Below are positions 8,038 through 16,442 of a stretch of 64,000 nucleotides of DNA, one piece after another. The stretch is from NCBI GenBank assembly GCA_000761475.1, contig JQNW01000007.1:303870-367869 (forward strand), in the 5' to 3' direction. The translations under genes and the position numbers were made by a program. The notes beneath the pieces were generated by a model, which was not told the origin of the DNA, did not search any database, and worked only from the letters and a program-made list of their open reading frames with translations. Each line of letters starts with the position of its first letter. Position 1 is the stretch's first letter. Origin of the DNA: Chromohalobacter israelensis (GTDB lineage: Bacteria > Pseudomonadota > Gammaproteobacteria > Pseudomonadales > Halomonadaceae).

Positions 8038-9465
8038 TCAGCCATCCCCGGCGTAGCCGTCCTCGGGCATCTCGGCCTCGTCTTCGGGCGGCGTGGCTTC
8101 CTCGCTGGAGGCGTCCGCTGACGCCTCGGCGGCGGGTTGCGTTGACGATGCCGCGTTGCCATCCCGTGTGACCCGCCAGATCGCGTTGGTCATGTCGTCG
8201 GCGACGATCACCGAGCCATCCGGCGCGACGGTGACGCCGACGGGGCGGCCGCGGGTCTTGCCGTCGCCGGTCAGGAAGCCGGAGACGAAGTCGACCGGGT
8301 CGCCGGCGGGCTCACCGTCCTCGAAGGGGATGAAGACCACCTTGTACCCCACGGGATCGGCACGGTTCCAGCTGCCGTGTTCGCCCACGAAGACGCCATT
8401 GGCGAATTCCCCGCCCACGGCCGGGTTGGAAAAGTCGACGCCGAGCGGCGCGCGGTGCGAGCCGAGGCTGTAGTCGGGCGCGATCGCTGATTCCACCAGC
8501 TCTGGTCTCTCCGGCTTCACACGCGGGTCGACGTGCTGGCCCCAGTAGCTGTACGGCCAGCCGTAGAAGCCGCCATCCTGGATCGAGGTGAGGTAATCCG
8601 GCACCAGGTCGGGGCCGAGTTCGTCACGTTCGTTGGCGACGGCCCAGAGCCGGTCGGTCTCCGGCTGGATGGTCAGCGCGGTGGGATTGCGAACGCCGGT
8701 GGCATAGGCGCGATGCGCCCCGGTGTCCGGATCGATCTCCCAGATTTCCGCACGGTTCACTTCCGCCGCCATGCCGCGTTCGGTGATGTTGCTGTTGGAA
8801 CCGATGCCGACGTAGAGATAGTCGCCGTCCGCGCTGGCGGTCAGGGCCTTGGTCCAGTGATGATTGATCTCCGACGGCAGCGGCGTGACCAGTTCCGGTG
8901 GGCCGCTGGCTTCGGTCTGGCCTTCTTCGTAGTCGAAGCGAACGAGCGAATCTTGATTGGCCACGTAGAGATCGTCGTCCACCAGGGCGAGGCCGTAGGG
9001 CGCATTGAGGTTGTCGGCGAAGACCGTCTGTTCCTCGTATTTGCCATCATCGTCGCCGTCACGCAGCAGGGTCAGCCGGTCGCCGCCCTTGACCGAGGTG
9101 GTGCCTTGCGACTGAATCAGCCCGGCGATGAAATCCTTCGGCCGCGATTTCGGCGCGTTGCCGCCGCCTTTGCCTTCCGCTACCAGGATATCGCCGTTCG
9201 GGAGCACCAGCGTCTGACGCGGGACCTTGAGGTCGGTGGCGATGGCGGTGATCGTGTAGCCATCGGGTACCGCGGGTTTCGCGTCGCCCCAAGGGGCCTG
9301 CTCGGGCACCGTCATGTTGGGCAGAAGGCCTCGCTGCGGTTCGGGCAGTTCCGGGTCAGGACCGTACTCCTGGCCCGAGTCGGCGGCCTGGGCGCCGCCG
9401 GCGAGCAGCAGGAGCGAAAGGGGAGCGACGTAACGCATGCCAGTGGACTTGGATGTTAGCTTCAT
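8038..9465 (-). CDS. Periplasmic PQQ-type sugar (sorbosone/glucose) dehydrogenase
   Basis: A 475-aa secreted protein with signal peptide (hydrophobic run YVAPLSLLLLAGG, cleavage near AQAAD). It then folds as a six-bladed beta-propeller of the soluble aldose/sorbosone dehydrogenase family. Visible family motifs include LNAPYGLALVDDDLYVAN, GIGSNSN, GVRNPTALTIQPETDRLWAVANERDELG, GFYGWPYSYWGQ and GVFVGEHGSWNR. Such enzymes oxidise aldoses with PQQ. The last 35 or so residues are an acidic, low-complexity tail, as seen in halophile exported proteins. GGAGG precedes ATG 9465, and the start overlaps the upstream gene by four bases (ATGA). Substrate unknown; it ends 28 bp from the convergent oxidase pseudogene. 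Confidence 0.85.
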   Translation of the reverse strand: MKLTSKSTGMRYVAPLSLLLLAGGAQAADSGQEYGPDPELPEPQRGLLPNMTVPEQAPWGDAKPAVPDGYTITAIATDLKVPRQTLVLPNGDILVAEGKGGGNAPKSRPKDFIAGLIQSQGTTSVKGGDRLTLLRDGDDDGKYEEQTVFADNLNAPYGLALVDDDLYVANQDSLVRFDYEEGQTEASGPPELVTPLPSEINHHWTKALTASADGDYLYVGIGSNSNITERGMAAEVNRAEIWEIDPDTGAHRAYATGVRNPTALTIQPETDRLWAVANERDELGPDLVPDYLTSIQDGGFYGWPYSYWGQHVDPRVKPERPELVESAIAPDYSLGSHRAPLGVDFSNPAVGGEFANGVFVGEHGSWNRADPVGYKVVFIPFEDGEPAGDPVDFVSGFLTGDGKTRGRPVGVTVAPDGSVIVADDMTNAIWRVTRDGNAASSTQPAAEASADASSEEATPPEDEAEMPEDGYAGDG

Positions 9466-9887
9466 GACTGACCTCCGCGCTTGCGGCTGATGAATCCGAT
9501 CCAGACGGCGATGAAAGCGAGCACGGCAATGACGATGGAGAGCGTCAGTCCCGTCGGCATCATCGCCCAGGCGTCTCTGGCGTGGACCAGCGCGTTGACG
9601 ACGCCCAGGCCCCAGGTCACCAGCAGCAGCAGGAAGTAGACGACGGAAAGTCCTCGGTGGCCGGCCGAGCGAAAGATGCCGATCAGCGCGCAGATCAGCG
9701 CCAGACCGCAGAACACCAGGCCGCCGGCGTTCAGCCAGGAAGCGAAGTGGCCCCATTGAATGTGATATGTCGAGGCGTAGGCATAGTCGCTCAATGCGGC
9801 ACCCAGAAAGAGTGGAAAGGCGCCCGCCAACAACATGCCATGCAGCGGGTTCGGTCCACTTCGTATCGACCTTTCGGCAGTGACCAT
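9462..9887 (-). CDS. DUF2231 membrane protein
   Basis: A 141-aa protein with four transmembrane helices and the DUF2231 opening NPLHGMLLAGAFPLFLGAALSDYAY. The start at ATG 9887 is chosen for its AAAGGAG site nine bases upstream; an in-frame GTG lies directly before it. Its stop overlaps the dehydrogenase start (ATGA), so the two are translated together. Several DUF2231 proteins sit beside periplasmic sugar dehydrogenases and may act as membrane partners for electron transfer, but no haem or quinone ligand pattern is proven here. Confidence 0.82.
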   Translation of the reverse strand: MVTAERSIRSGPNPLHGMLLAGAFPLFLGAALSDYAYASTYHIQWGHFASWLNAGGLVFCGLALICALIGIFRSAGHRGLSVVYFLLLLVTWGLGVVNALVHARDAWAMMPTGLTLSIVIAVLAFIAVWIGFISRKRGGQS

Positions 9888-10214
9888 CACGGCAAACTCC
9901 TTTTGCGGATCAGTGAAAGGCACCTCGTCACGCGAGGTCTGAAGGCGTGACGGGCGTGAGGCATCCCCGGCTGCAGTGTAGTTTGCTCATGCAGGCCCCA
10001 CCAAAAGAGTCGTACTGCGGCCCCTTGCTGAGCCATGAAAGCGGGTCCTCAGGACCGGGTGCGGGAAAGGAAGACTGGACGCGGCGGTGGCCGGTGCGCT
10101 GTACTGCGAGCAACCACTAACATCTCTCGCTTTACAGGCGCGGGGAGGCCGGGTCTGGAGCGATCCGGTACCGGGTGGCCGACATGGACGACCCACGGAA
10201 TCGGAAAGGGACTT
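9888..10214. other. Divergent intergenic region
   Basis: This 327-bp gap between the DUF2231 operon (minus) and the MscS gene (plus) has no convincing ORF. It must hold both promoters. I see no strong hairpin or recognisable operator in it. Confidence 0.5.
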
Positions 10215-11930
10215 ATGAAGAAAAATGGCGCATGGCGACTGTGGCTGATGGCTGCGGTGGCGTTCACGATGACCGGCCTGTGTGCGGCGCAAACGCCGGA
10301 AGAGGAGCGCGAGGAGACGCGCTGGTTCGTCGTCGATTCGCTGAACGCGGGACTGGGCGAGCCACCCGAGACGGTCAAGCGCGTGACGCCACGGGAGTTG
10401 ATCCGCAGCTTTCTGACGCTGACCGAGAACGAGGATTTGGCGGCGGCGGCGCACGCCCTCAATCTTTCCGAGTTGGCCCCAGCGGAACAGCGCAAGCGCG
10501 GGGGCCAATTGGCCAGGCAACTGGCCGAAGTGCTCAAGCGTGGCGAATTGCTGAAGGTTTCCGATCTCCCCGGGCGCCAGGATGCTGCCATCGAGGATCC
10601 CTCGGGCCAGCATCCCCAGGCGGGGGAGCCGCGTCGCAACCTCAAGCTGGCTTCCCTGACGGCCCAGGGCGAAACCTATGACATCCGCCTGGGGCGCTAC
10701 CGGGTGGGCGATCAGGAGCCGGTCTGGCTGGTCATGCCGGACAGCGTGTCTTCGGTGCCGTTGCTTTACGAGGAATACGGCCCCTTGATGTTCGAGACGT
10801 ACATCCCGGAACGCTTCAAGGCCTCGTTCGGGGCGCTCAAGATCTGGGAGTGGATCGCCATCCCGGTCTTCCTGCTGGTGGTGGGCCTGATGGGCTGGTG
10901 GGTCTACCGTCTGGTCGGGGGGCTGGCACGCTGGTTGCCGGCCGGCGCACCCAGCATCTTCACCGGTCGCATCAAGCTGCCCGTGGCGCTCGTCGTCATG
11001 TCGCTGGTGACCCAGATGCTGCTCGATTACGTGGTGTCGTTCTCGGCGGTGGCGACCTCATCGCTGCGGGTGCTGTTGATCGTCGTTCTGGCCTGGGGCG
11101 CGGGGACGGTGGCGCTGCGTTTCGTCGATACCCTGATGTTGCGACTGACGCGGCGGCTCATGGGGCAGATCGATGACTCCAAGCCCAAGGACGAACGCAA
11201 GCTGCTGACGACGCTGTACGCGTTGCGTCGGATCATCATCCTGATCACGGTCACCGTGGTATCGATCTATGTGCTGAGCCAGGTCCAGCTCTTCGAGACG
11301 CTGGGCATCACCTTGCTGGCCTCGGCCAGTGTGCTGACGGTGCTGGTGGGCATCGCCGGCCAGGCCGTGATCAGCAATATCCTGTCGTCGTTCCAGTTGT
11401 CGCTGGCGAAGCCCATCCGCATCGGCGATCTGGTGGTGTTCGAGGGCCAGTGGTGCTATGTGGAGGGAATCTTCTACACCTTCATTCGCCTGCGGGTCTG
11501 GAACGACCGTCGCCTGATCGTGCCGGTCACGTACTTCGTTTCCCGACCCTTCGAAAACCTGTCGGTCAAGAGCGCGAAGGAGTTCCGAAGCCTGGAATTG
11601 ATCCTGCACTTGAGCGCCGATATCCAGTGTCTTCGGGAGAAGTTCCTGCAGTACGCGCAGGAAGAGGACAACGTCATCGAGCATCACAAACTGTCCTGTT
11701 ACGTGACGGGACAGACCGAGCGGGCGCAAACGGTGGTGTGCTATCTGATGGCGTCAGATCCGTTTGCGGGTTGGGTCGCCGAGATGAATGTGCGGGAGAA
11801 GTTGATGGCCTTCATCCGGGATCATCACCCCGAGTGGTGGCCGCGGGAGGTGACGGTCATCAGCGAGCGCGACGTCGCTCTCGGCGAGCGCTCGGGGCTC
11901 CCATCCGGCCATGGCGGCGGGGCTGCTTGA
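10215..11930 (+). CDS. MscS-family mechanosensitive channel
   Basis: A 571-aa protein with a signal peptide (cleavage near LCAAQT) and a periplasmic domain to about residue 210. Several membrane helices follow (about 215-400). The MscS pore/beta region is VLVGIAGQAVISNILSSFQLSLAKPIRIGDLVVFEG, followed by WNDRRLIVPVTYFVSRPFENLS and a mixed C-terminal domain. Start ATG 10215 has AAAGGG a few bases upstream; longer in-frame extensions lack one. Channels of this class release solutes on hypo-osmotic shock, which is consistent with a halophile. The unusually large periplasmic domain sets it apart from small MscS. Nothing in the neighbours links to a specific solute. Confidence 0.87.
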   Translation: MKKNGAWRLWLMAAVAFTMTGLCAAQTPEEEREETRWFVVDSLNAGLGEPPETVKRVTPRELIRSFLTLTENEDLAAAAHALNLSELAPAEQRKRGGQLARQLAEVLKRGELLKVSDLPGRQDAAIEDPSGQHPQAGEPRRNLKLASLTAQGETYDIRLGRYRVGDQEPVWLVMPDSVSSVPLLYEEYGPLMFETYIPERFKASFGALKIWEWIAIPVFLLVVGLMGWWVYRLVGGLARWLPAGAPSIFTGRIKLPVALVVMSLVTQMLLDYVVSFSAVATSSLRVLLIVVLAWGAGTVALRFVDTLMLRLTRRLMGQIDDSKPKDERKLLTTLYALRRIIILITVTVVSIYVLSQVQLFETLGITLLASASVLTVLVGIAGQAVISNILSSFQLSLAKPIRIGDLVVFEGQWCYVEGIFYTFIRLRVWNDRRLIVPVTYFVSRPFENLSVKSAKEFRSLELILHLSADIQCLREKFLQYAQEEDNVIEHHKLSCYVTGQTERAQTVVCYLMASDPFAGWVAEMNVREKLMAFIRDHHPEWWPREVTVISERDVALGERSGLPSGHGGGAA

Positions 11931-11973
11931 GGGAGGTCTCATGGTGACGATAGTGCCGTCGCCCGGTCTCGGG

Positions 11974-13188
11974 CTAGCGTGCGCGGCGCCGGAAGGAGAA
12001 TAGCTCGGCCAGTGGATGTTCCCGCTCCTCGACCAGGGCGCGTAACAAGGCGGCGCCGATCATGCTGTAGCTGATGCCGTTGCCGCCGTAGGCCATGGCG
12101 AAGTGGACGTGGGGGCCATATTGCGGATGCGGGCCGAAGAAGGGCAGTCCGTCGTCAGTTTCGGCGAAGGTGCCGCCCCAGGAAAACGTGGGGTTGAGCG
12201 AAAGCCGTGGGAAGAGCGCTTCCACCTGGGTGATCAGGGTTTCGGCCTTCTCGCTGACGCGCTGGTCGCGCTGCGCGGGGATATCGAGGTCGTCGTCTTC
12301 GCCACCCACCAGTAGTCGACCGTCGCCGGTGGTGCGCATGTAGAGATACGGGCGCGCGGATTCCCAGATCAGCGTCGAGGCGAGTTCGCCCAGCACGTCC
12401 GGTGCGATGGGGTCGGTGATGAAGGCGTAGCTGCTGCGGTTGGTGGCGATCCTGTCGTCGATCCAGGATTGGGCCTCGTAGCCTGCGGCGACGATGAGGT
12501 GCCGGCAGGCGAGTGAATGGCCACTGGTGGTGGTGAGCGTGACGCCGTGCGCGTGTGGCGTGGCGTTGGCGATTTCGGTGCGGTCGTATACGTGACCGCC
12601 AGCGGTGAGCACGCGGTCGAGCAGCTTGTAGGCCATGCGGTAAGGGTCGAGCCGCGCCGCCTGGGGCGTCAGGATCGCGCCTGGGGCATCGAAGCCGAAG
12701 CGCGACGCGATGGCCTCGGGCGTCAGCCAGTCGGCGTCAAAGCCGTACTGACGACGCATTTCCCACTCGCGGCGCAGGCTGTCGAGGTCGCCTTCGTCGC
12801 TGGCGTAATACAGGCTGGCTTGCCTGGCGAAATCGACATCGCCCACGGCTTCGGCCAATGCCTCGAGATTGTCGATGGCCTGAGCGCAGGCGTGATAGGC
12901 CGAGACGGCATCGGCCTTGCCGAAACGTGCGGCGAGGTCGGTCATGTGCGTGTCGATCTCGTACTGAATCAGCGCGGTGCTCGCCGCCGAGCTGCCCCAG
13001 CCCACGTCGCGGCGTTCCAGTACTGTCACCTCATGGCCGTTCTGGGCCAGCTCGTCGGCGATCAGGGCTCCGGTAATGCCGCCACCGATGACCACCACCT
13101 CGCAGATCACATCCCGATCGAGCTTGGGGAATGCCTGCATCAAGCCGTTCTTGATTGCCCAATAGGGGTAGCCGCTTTTGAGGTCCAT
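11974..13188 (-). CDS. FAD-dependent oxidoreductase (DAO/DadA-like)
   Basis: A 404-aa flavoprotein. The N-terminal motif CEVVVIGGGITGALIADELAQNG lies at about residues 28-50, followed by DVGWGSSAASTALIQYEID. The C-terminal flavin contact is FAMAYGGNGISYSMIGA. The middle substrate domain is not diagnostic of one amino acid or amine. Start ATG 13188 has GGAG ten bases upstream; an earlier ATG at 13221 is possible. It sits 65 bp downstream of the MFS gene on the same strand and may be cotranscribed. The substrate is unknown. Confidence 0.82.
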   Translation of the reverse strand: MDLKSGYPYWAIKNGLMQAFPKLDRDVICEVVVIGGGITGALIADELAQNGHEVTVLERRDVGWGSSAASTALIQYEIDTHMTDLAARFGKADAVSAYHACAQAIDNLEALAEAVGDVDFARQASLYYASDEGDLDSLRREWEMRRQYGFDADWLTPEAIASRFGFDAPGAILTPQAARLDPYRMAYKLLDRVLTAGGHVYDRTEIANATPHAHGVTLTTTSGHSLACRHLIVAAGYEAQSWIDDRIATNRSSYAFITDPIAPDVLGELASTLIWESARPYLYMRTTGDGRLLVGGEDDDLDIPAQRDQRVSEKAETLITQVEALFPRLSLNPTFSWGGTFAETDDGLPFFGPHPQYGPHVHFAMAYGGNGISYSMIGAALLRALVEEREHPLAELFSFRRRAR

Positions 13189-13253
13189 GAGAAGCTCCGG
13201 AGGCGGGAAACGCATCTCCATGAGGATAGACGTTTCCGGCTGTCGCCGTGGCA

Positions 13254-14516
13254 TCAAGGAGTGTGTCGCGAGGGGGCGTGCCTGGCACGTGGCACGGTGT
13301 ATGTGCGATGTCGACCTTCCCGCATCAGCAGCCCGGCGGCGATCAGAGCGGCGACGAGACCGGCCGTGGTGCCGACACTCATCGCCCAGCGTGGCCCGGC
13401 GTGATCGGCCAGCCAGCCGACGATGGGGGCGCCGAGCGGTGTGCCGCCCATGGTGATCGCCATGCGCAACGCCATCACCCGGCCGCGCATCGTCGGTTCC
13501 GTCGAGAGCTGGATCAGTGCGCTGGAGGCGGTCATGAAGGTCAGTGCGGCCAGGCCGGTCAGCATCAGGGCGACGGCGAAGACGTACGGGTTGGGGGCGA
13601 GCGCCGCCAGGCCGCAGAACACGCCGAACCCCAGGGTCGAGAGGCACAGCAGCCGCGTGCGCGGGCGTTCGCGCTTGGCGGCGAGTAACGCGCCGGTGAC
13701 CGAGCCGACGGCCAGGCAGGAGGAAAGCAGCCCGTACTGTCCGGCCTCGCCGTGGAACACGCGCACCGACATGGTGGAAATGTAGACCGCGAAGTTGAGA
13801 CCGAAGGTGCCGATGACGAACAGCATGAGCAGGGTGGCTTTCAGGTCGGGCCGCTGCCACACGTAGCGAAAGCCCTCCGTCAGTCCGCCGACGTGGTGTC
13901 TCGGGCGTGCGGTGGAGTGCAGTTCGTCATGGCGCAGCAGGCACAGCGATCCCAGCACGGCGGCGAACGAGGCGGCGTTGATCAGAAACACCCAGCCGCT
14001 GCCGACGGCGGCGATCAACAACCCGGCGACGGCGGGGCCGATCATGCGCGCGGCATTGAAGGAGGTCGAGTTGAGGGCCACCGCGTTGGCGAGATAGGCC
14101 TCGCCCACCAGGTCGTTGACGAAGGTCTGCCTGAGCGGTGCATCGAAGGCCGTGACGCAGCCCAGTCCCAGGGCGAAGGCATAGACCTGCCACAATGTCA
14201 CCGCGCCCGTGACGGTGACCAGACCCAGCCCCAGTGCCAGCAGACCGAGCAACGCCTGGGTCACGAGGATCAGCCGGCGCCGGTCGAAATGGTCGGCTGC
14301 GTATCCGGTGAGGGGCAGCAACAGCAGTTGGGGGCCGAACTGCAAGGCGATGGTGATGCCCACGGCGCTGGCGTCGTGGGCGGTGAGCACGGTCAGCACC
14401 AGCCAGTCCTGCGCCACGCGCTGCATCCAGGTGCCGATGTTGGAGATCAGGGCACCGATCGCCCACACCCGATAATTGTAGAAGCGCAGCGAACGAAAAA
14501 GACGCGTATCGCTCAT
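13254..14516 (-). CDS. MFS exporter (EntS-like)
   Basis: A 420-aa major facilitator protein with 12 predicted helices. The N terminus SLRFYNYRVWAIGALISNIGTWMQRVAQDWLV is the hallmark of the EntS/MFS_3 exporter group. The cytoplasmic loop DHFDRRRLIL matches motif A. The C-terminal tail is basic and histidine-rich. Start ATG 14516 is chosen because homologues begin close to this conserved segment; the upstream in-frame sequence looks non-coding. Substrate is unknown: this group exports siderophores or drugs, but no siderophore gene is nearby. Confidence 0.83.
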   Translation of the reverse strand: MSDTRLFRSLRFYNYRVWAIGALISNIGTWMQRVAQDWLVLTVLTAHDASAVGITIALQFGPQLLLLPLTGYAADHFDRRRLILVTQALLGLLALGLGLVTVTGAVTLWQVYAFALGLGCVTAFDAPLRQTFVNDLVGEAYLANAVALNSTSFNAARMIGPAVAGLLIAAVGSGWVFLINAASFAAVLGSLCLLRHDELHSTARPRHHVGGLTEGFRYVWQRPDLKATLLMLFVIGTFGLNFAVYISTMSVRVFHGEAGQYGLLSSCLAVGSVTGALLAAKRERPRTRLLCLSTLGFGVFCGLAALAPNPYVFAVALMLTGLAALTFMTASSALIQLSTEPTMRGRVMALRMAITMGGTPLGAPIVGWLADHAGPRWAMSVGTTAGLVAALIAAGLLMREGRHRTYTVPRARHAPSRHTP

Positions 14517-14781
14517 GTCGCGCCCGACGTTCGGCGGGCGGAAGCGGCGGTCGCGCGGTACCTTGAGGGACGGTGCGGCAGTGTTGGTGTCGGCATGGGC
14601 AAACGGTGTCGGTCGGCGGTGTCCTGAGTGAAAGGGGCTGGCCCGGGCGAAGTGCTCGCCTTCGAACGTGTCGTGACGCCGCGACGGCGTCAACCACCGT
14701 TGTACCATGTCCTGCGCTCGCGCATGATTTAGGCCATGGTGGTAAACGCTTTTCCCATGCACACAGACGCGAGGCGATCCG

Positions 14782-15078
14782 ATGACCGAATATGCCGTAG
14801 TCGCTTACGACTACACCGACGATGATGCCCTGAACCGCCGCCTGGCCAACCGCGAGGCGCACCTGGCGGGCGTGCGCGCGCTGGCCCGGGAGGGCTGTTT
14901 CCTGAGTGGTGGGGCGATCCTGGATGACGATGGCAAGATGATCGGCTCCAATGCGCATTTTCGATTCGCCGATCGCCAGGCCTTGCAGGCGTGGCTGGAC
15001 GTCGAGCCCTACATGACCGGACGCGTGTGGGAGCATGTCGATATTCGCGAACTCAAACGCTTCGATCCCACGGCGTGA
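14782..15078 (+). CDS. YciI-family protein
   Basis: A 98-aa ferredoxin-like-fold protein of the YciI/YCII family. Visible features are the opening YAVVAYDYTD, the R..HL core (NREAHLAGVRALAREG), the GGAILDDDGKMIGS loop and the closing EPYMTGRVWEHVDI with a conserved aspartate. Family members act as small hydrolases or dehalogenase-like proteins, but most are uncharacterised. A short downstream gene overlaps its stop codon. Confidence 0.85.
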   Translation: MTEYAVVAYDYTDDDALNRRLANREAHLAGVRALAREGCFLSGGAILDDDGKMIGSNAHFRFADRQALQAWLDVEPYMTGRVWEHVDIRELKRFDPTA

Positions 15079-15434
15079 GCGCCACCATGCCCGAGACCCC
15101 GCTACCTCTGAATGTCGCCGTGCGTGAATGCCTGCAAATGGCACCGCCCACGGCGTTGCCGATGACCTACCACCGGCTTGCCGAAGCGCTCGGCTTGCAG
15201 CCGCCGCGTACCATCGCACGCGTCACCCAGGCATTGGAGACGTCGATGCGCGAGGACGCCGCCGAGGGGCGTCCCTTCATCGCCGCGCTGGTGGTCAGCC
15301 GTCGTGCCCCGCACATGCCGGCACGCGGCTTCTTCGAGTTCGCCGTCGCGCTGGGGCGATTCCCCGACGATACCGCCCTGCATGCCCAGGCGTGGCGGGA
15401 CGAATACCAGCGAGCCCTGACGCAGCGTGAATAA
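15075..15434 (+). CDS. Uncharacterised 115-119 aa protein coupled to YciI
   Basis: I do not recognise the family. The protein has an N-terminal helical part with a winged-helix flavour (TYHRLAEALGLQPPRTIARVTQALETSMREDA), then AALVVSRRAPHMPARGFFEFAVALG. Two starts are possible. GTG 15075 overlaps the YciI stop by four bases (GTGA), favouring coupling; ATG 15087 is four codons later. The sequence has normal codon use and no membrane segment or signal peptide. A DNA-binding role is only a guess from the N-terminal pattern. Confidence 0.65.
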   Translation: MSATMPETPLPLNVAVRECLQMAPPTALPMTYHRLAEALGLQPPRTIARVTQALETSMREDAAEGRPFIAALVVSRRAPHMPARGFFEFAVALGRFPDDTALHAQAWRDEYQRALTQRE

Positions 15435-15451
15435 GCGTCCGCTTGTGTTGT

Positions 15452-15463
15452 CTTATACCTAGG
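15452..15463 (+). promoter_or_regulatory. Candidate stationary-phase type -10 element before the SDR gene
   Basis: CTTATACCTAGG resembles the extended -10 recognised by sigma-S (CTATACTTAA-like), 77 bp before the SDR start. A very similar stretch preceded by GTTGT occurs before the catalase gene. It is a weak, pattern-based call. Confidence 0.3.
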
Positions 15464-15540
15464 TCTACGTTGAGGGCTCGGGCCCGATACGTGCTGGGCC
15501 TGGAAATTTCTTCAGACATGGACACCACATGGAGGTGAGC

Positions 15541-16404
15541 ATGGTTCGCAAGGTCGCGATTCACGCACAGTCCCAGACACTGCCGGGCAGCGAAGCCGAG
15601 ATGGATCCGCCGGCGGAAATGATCCGTCCCGGCTATCGGGGAGCGGCGAAACTGGAAGGCAAGATCGCCTTGATCACCGGTGGTGACAGCGGCATCGGCC
15701 GCTCGGTGGCGATCCACTTCGCTCGCGAGGGCGCCGATGTGGCGGTGGTCTATCTGAGCGAGCGCGAGGATGCCGCCGAGACGCAGCGCCTGGTGGAGGC
15801 CGAAGGGCGCCGTTGTCATCTGATCGAGGGCGACCTGGCGGAGGCCGAGTTCTGCCGTCGCTGCATCGACGAGACGGTGCAGGTCTACGGAGGGCTCAAT
15901 ATCCTGGTCAACAACGCCGGCACCCAGTGGGTGTGCCAGGACCTGACCGAGCTTTCCGACGAGCAGTGGCGCTCGGTGTTCGAGACCAACATGCACAGCC
16001 AGTTCTATCTCGCCAAGGCGGCGTTGCCGCACCTGGGCGAGGACGACGCCATCATCAACAACGCCTCGGTGAATGCCTATATCGGGCCGGACTTCCTGGT
16101 CGACTATTCGGCCACCAAGGGGGCGATCGTCAGCTTCACGCGGAGTCTCTCGAACCAGGTGGTGGGACGCGGCATTCGCGTCAACGCCGTGGCGCCCGGG
16201 CCGGTGTGGACGCCGTTGCAGCCGGCGACGCTGGGCGCCCACGACCCGCAATGGCTGGAAGGCTTCGGCGAGGAGACGCCGATGGGGCGTGCCGGACAGC
16301 CCAGCGAGCTGGGACCGGTATTCGTCTTCCTGGCGAGCCTCGATGCTTCCTTCATCAGCGGCCAGACGATTCATCCCAATGGTGGTACCGTCGTCAATGG
16401 CTAA
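15541..16404 (+). CDS. Short-chain dehydrogenase/reductase (YghA-like)
   Basis: A 287-aa classical SDR with a YghA-type N-terminal extension (PGSEAEMDPPAEMI). The cofactor motif is ALITGGDSGIGRSVA, followed by LVNNAGTQ, the catalytic serine in NNASVNAY and the YSATKGA active-site Tyr and Lys. An in-frame ATG at 15529 lies within the perfect GGAGGTGA ribosome site of ATG 15541, so the latter is the start. YghA-type enzymes reduce small aldehydes and are commonly stress-induced. The following sugar epimerase gene is close by on the same strand. Confidence 0.87.
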   Translation: MVRKVAIHAQSQTLPGSEAEMDPPAEMIRPGYRGAAKLEGKIALITGGDSGIGRSVAIHFAREGADVAVVYLSEREDAAETQRLVEAEGRRCHLIEGDLAEAEFCRRCIDETVQVYGGLNILVNNAGTQWVCQDLTELSDEQWRSVFETNMHSQFYLAKAALPHLGEDDAIINNASVNAYIGPDFLVDYSATKGAIVSFTRSLSNQVVGRGIRVNAVAPGPVWTPLQPATLGAHDPQWLEGFGEETPMGRAGQPSELGPVFVFLASLDASFISGQTIHPNGGTVVNG

Positions 16405-16442
16405 TGACAGCCAACGTTTTGGTCACGCGAGGCGCGCAAGGC

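Noticed and set aside
8038..9756. Long frame extending the sugar dehydrogenase gene to 572 residues
   Set aside because: The extra N-terminal part overlaps the DUF2231 gene in another frame, and the signal peptide with GGAGG site at 9465 marks the true start.
11974..13860. 628-residue frame over the DadA-like gene
   Set aside because: The first 220 residues are arginine-rich shadow sequence of the MFS gene; the flavoprotein begins at 13188.
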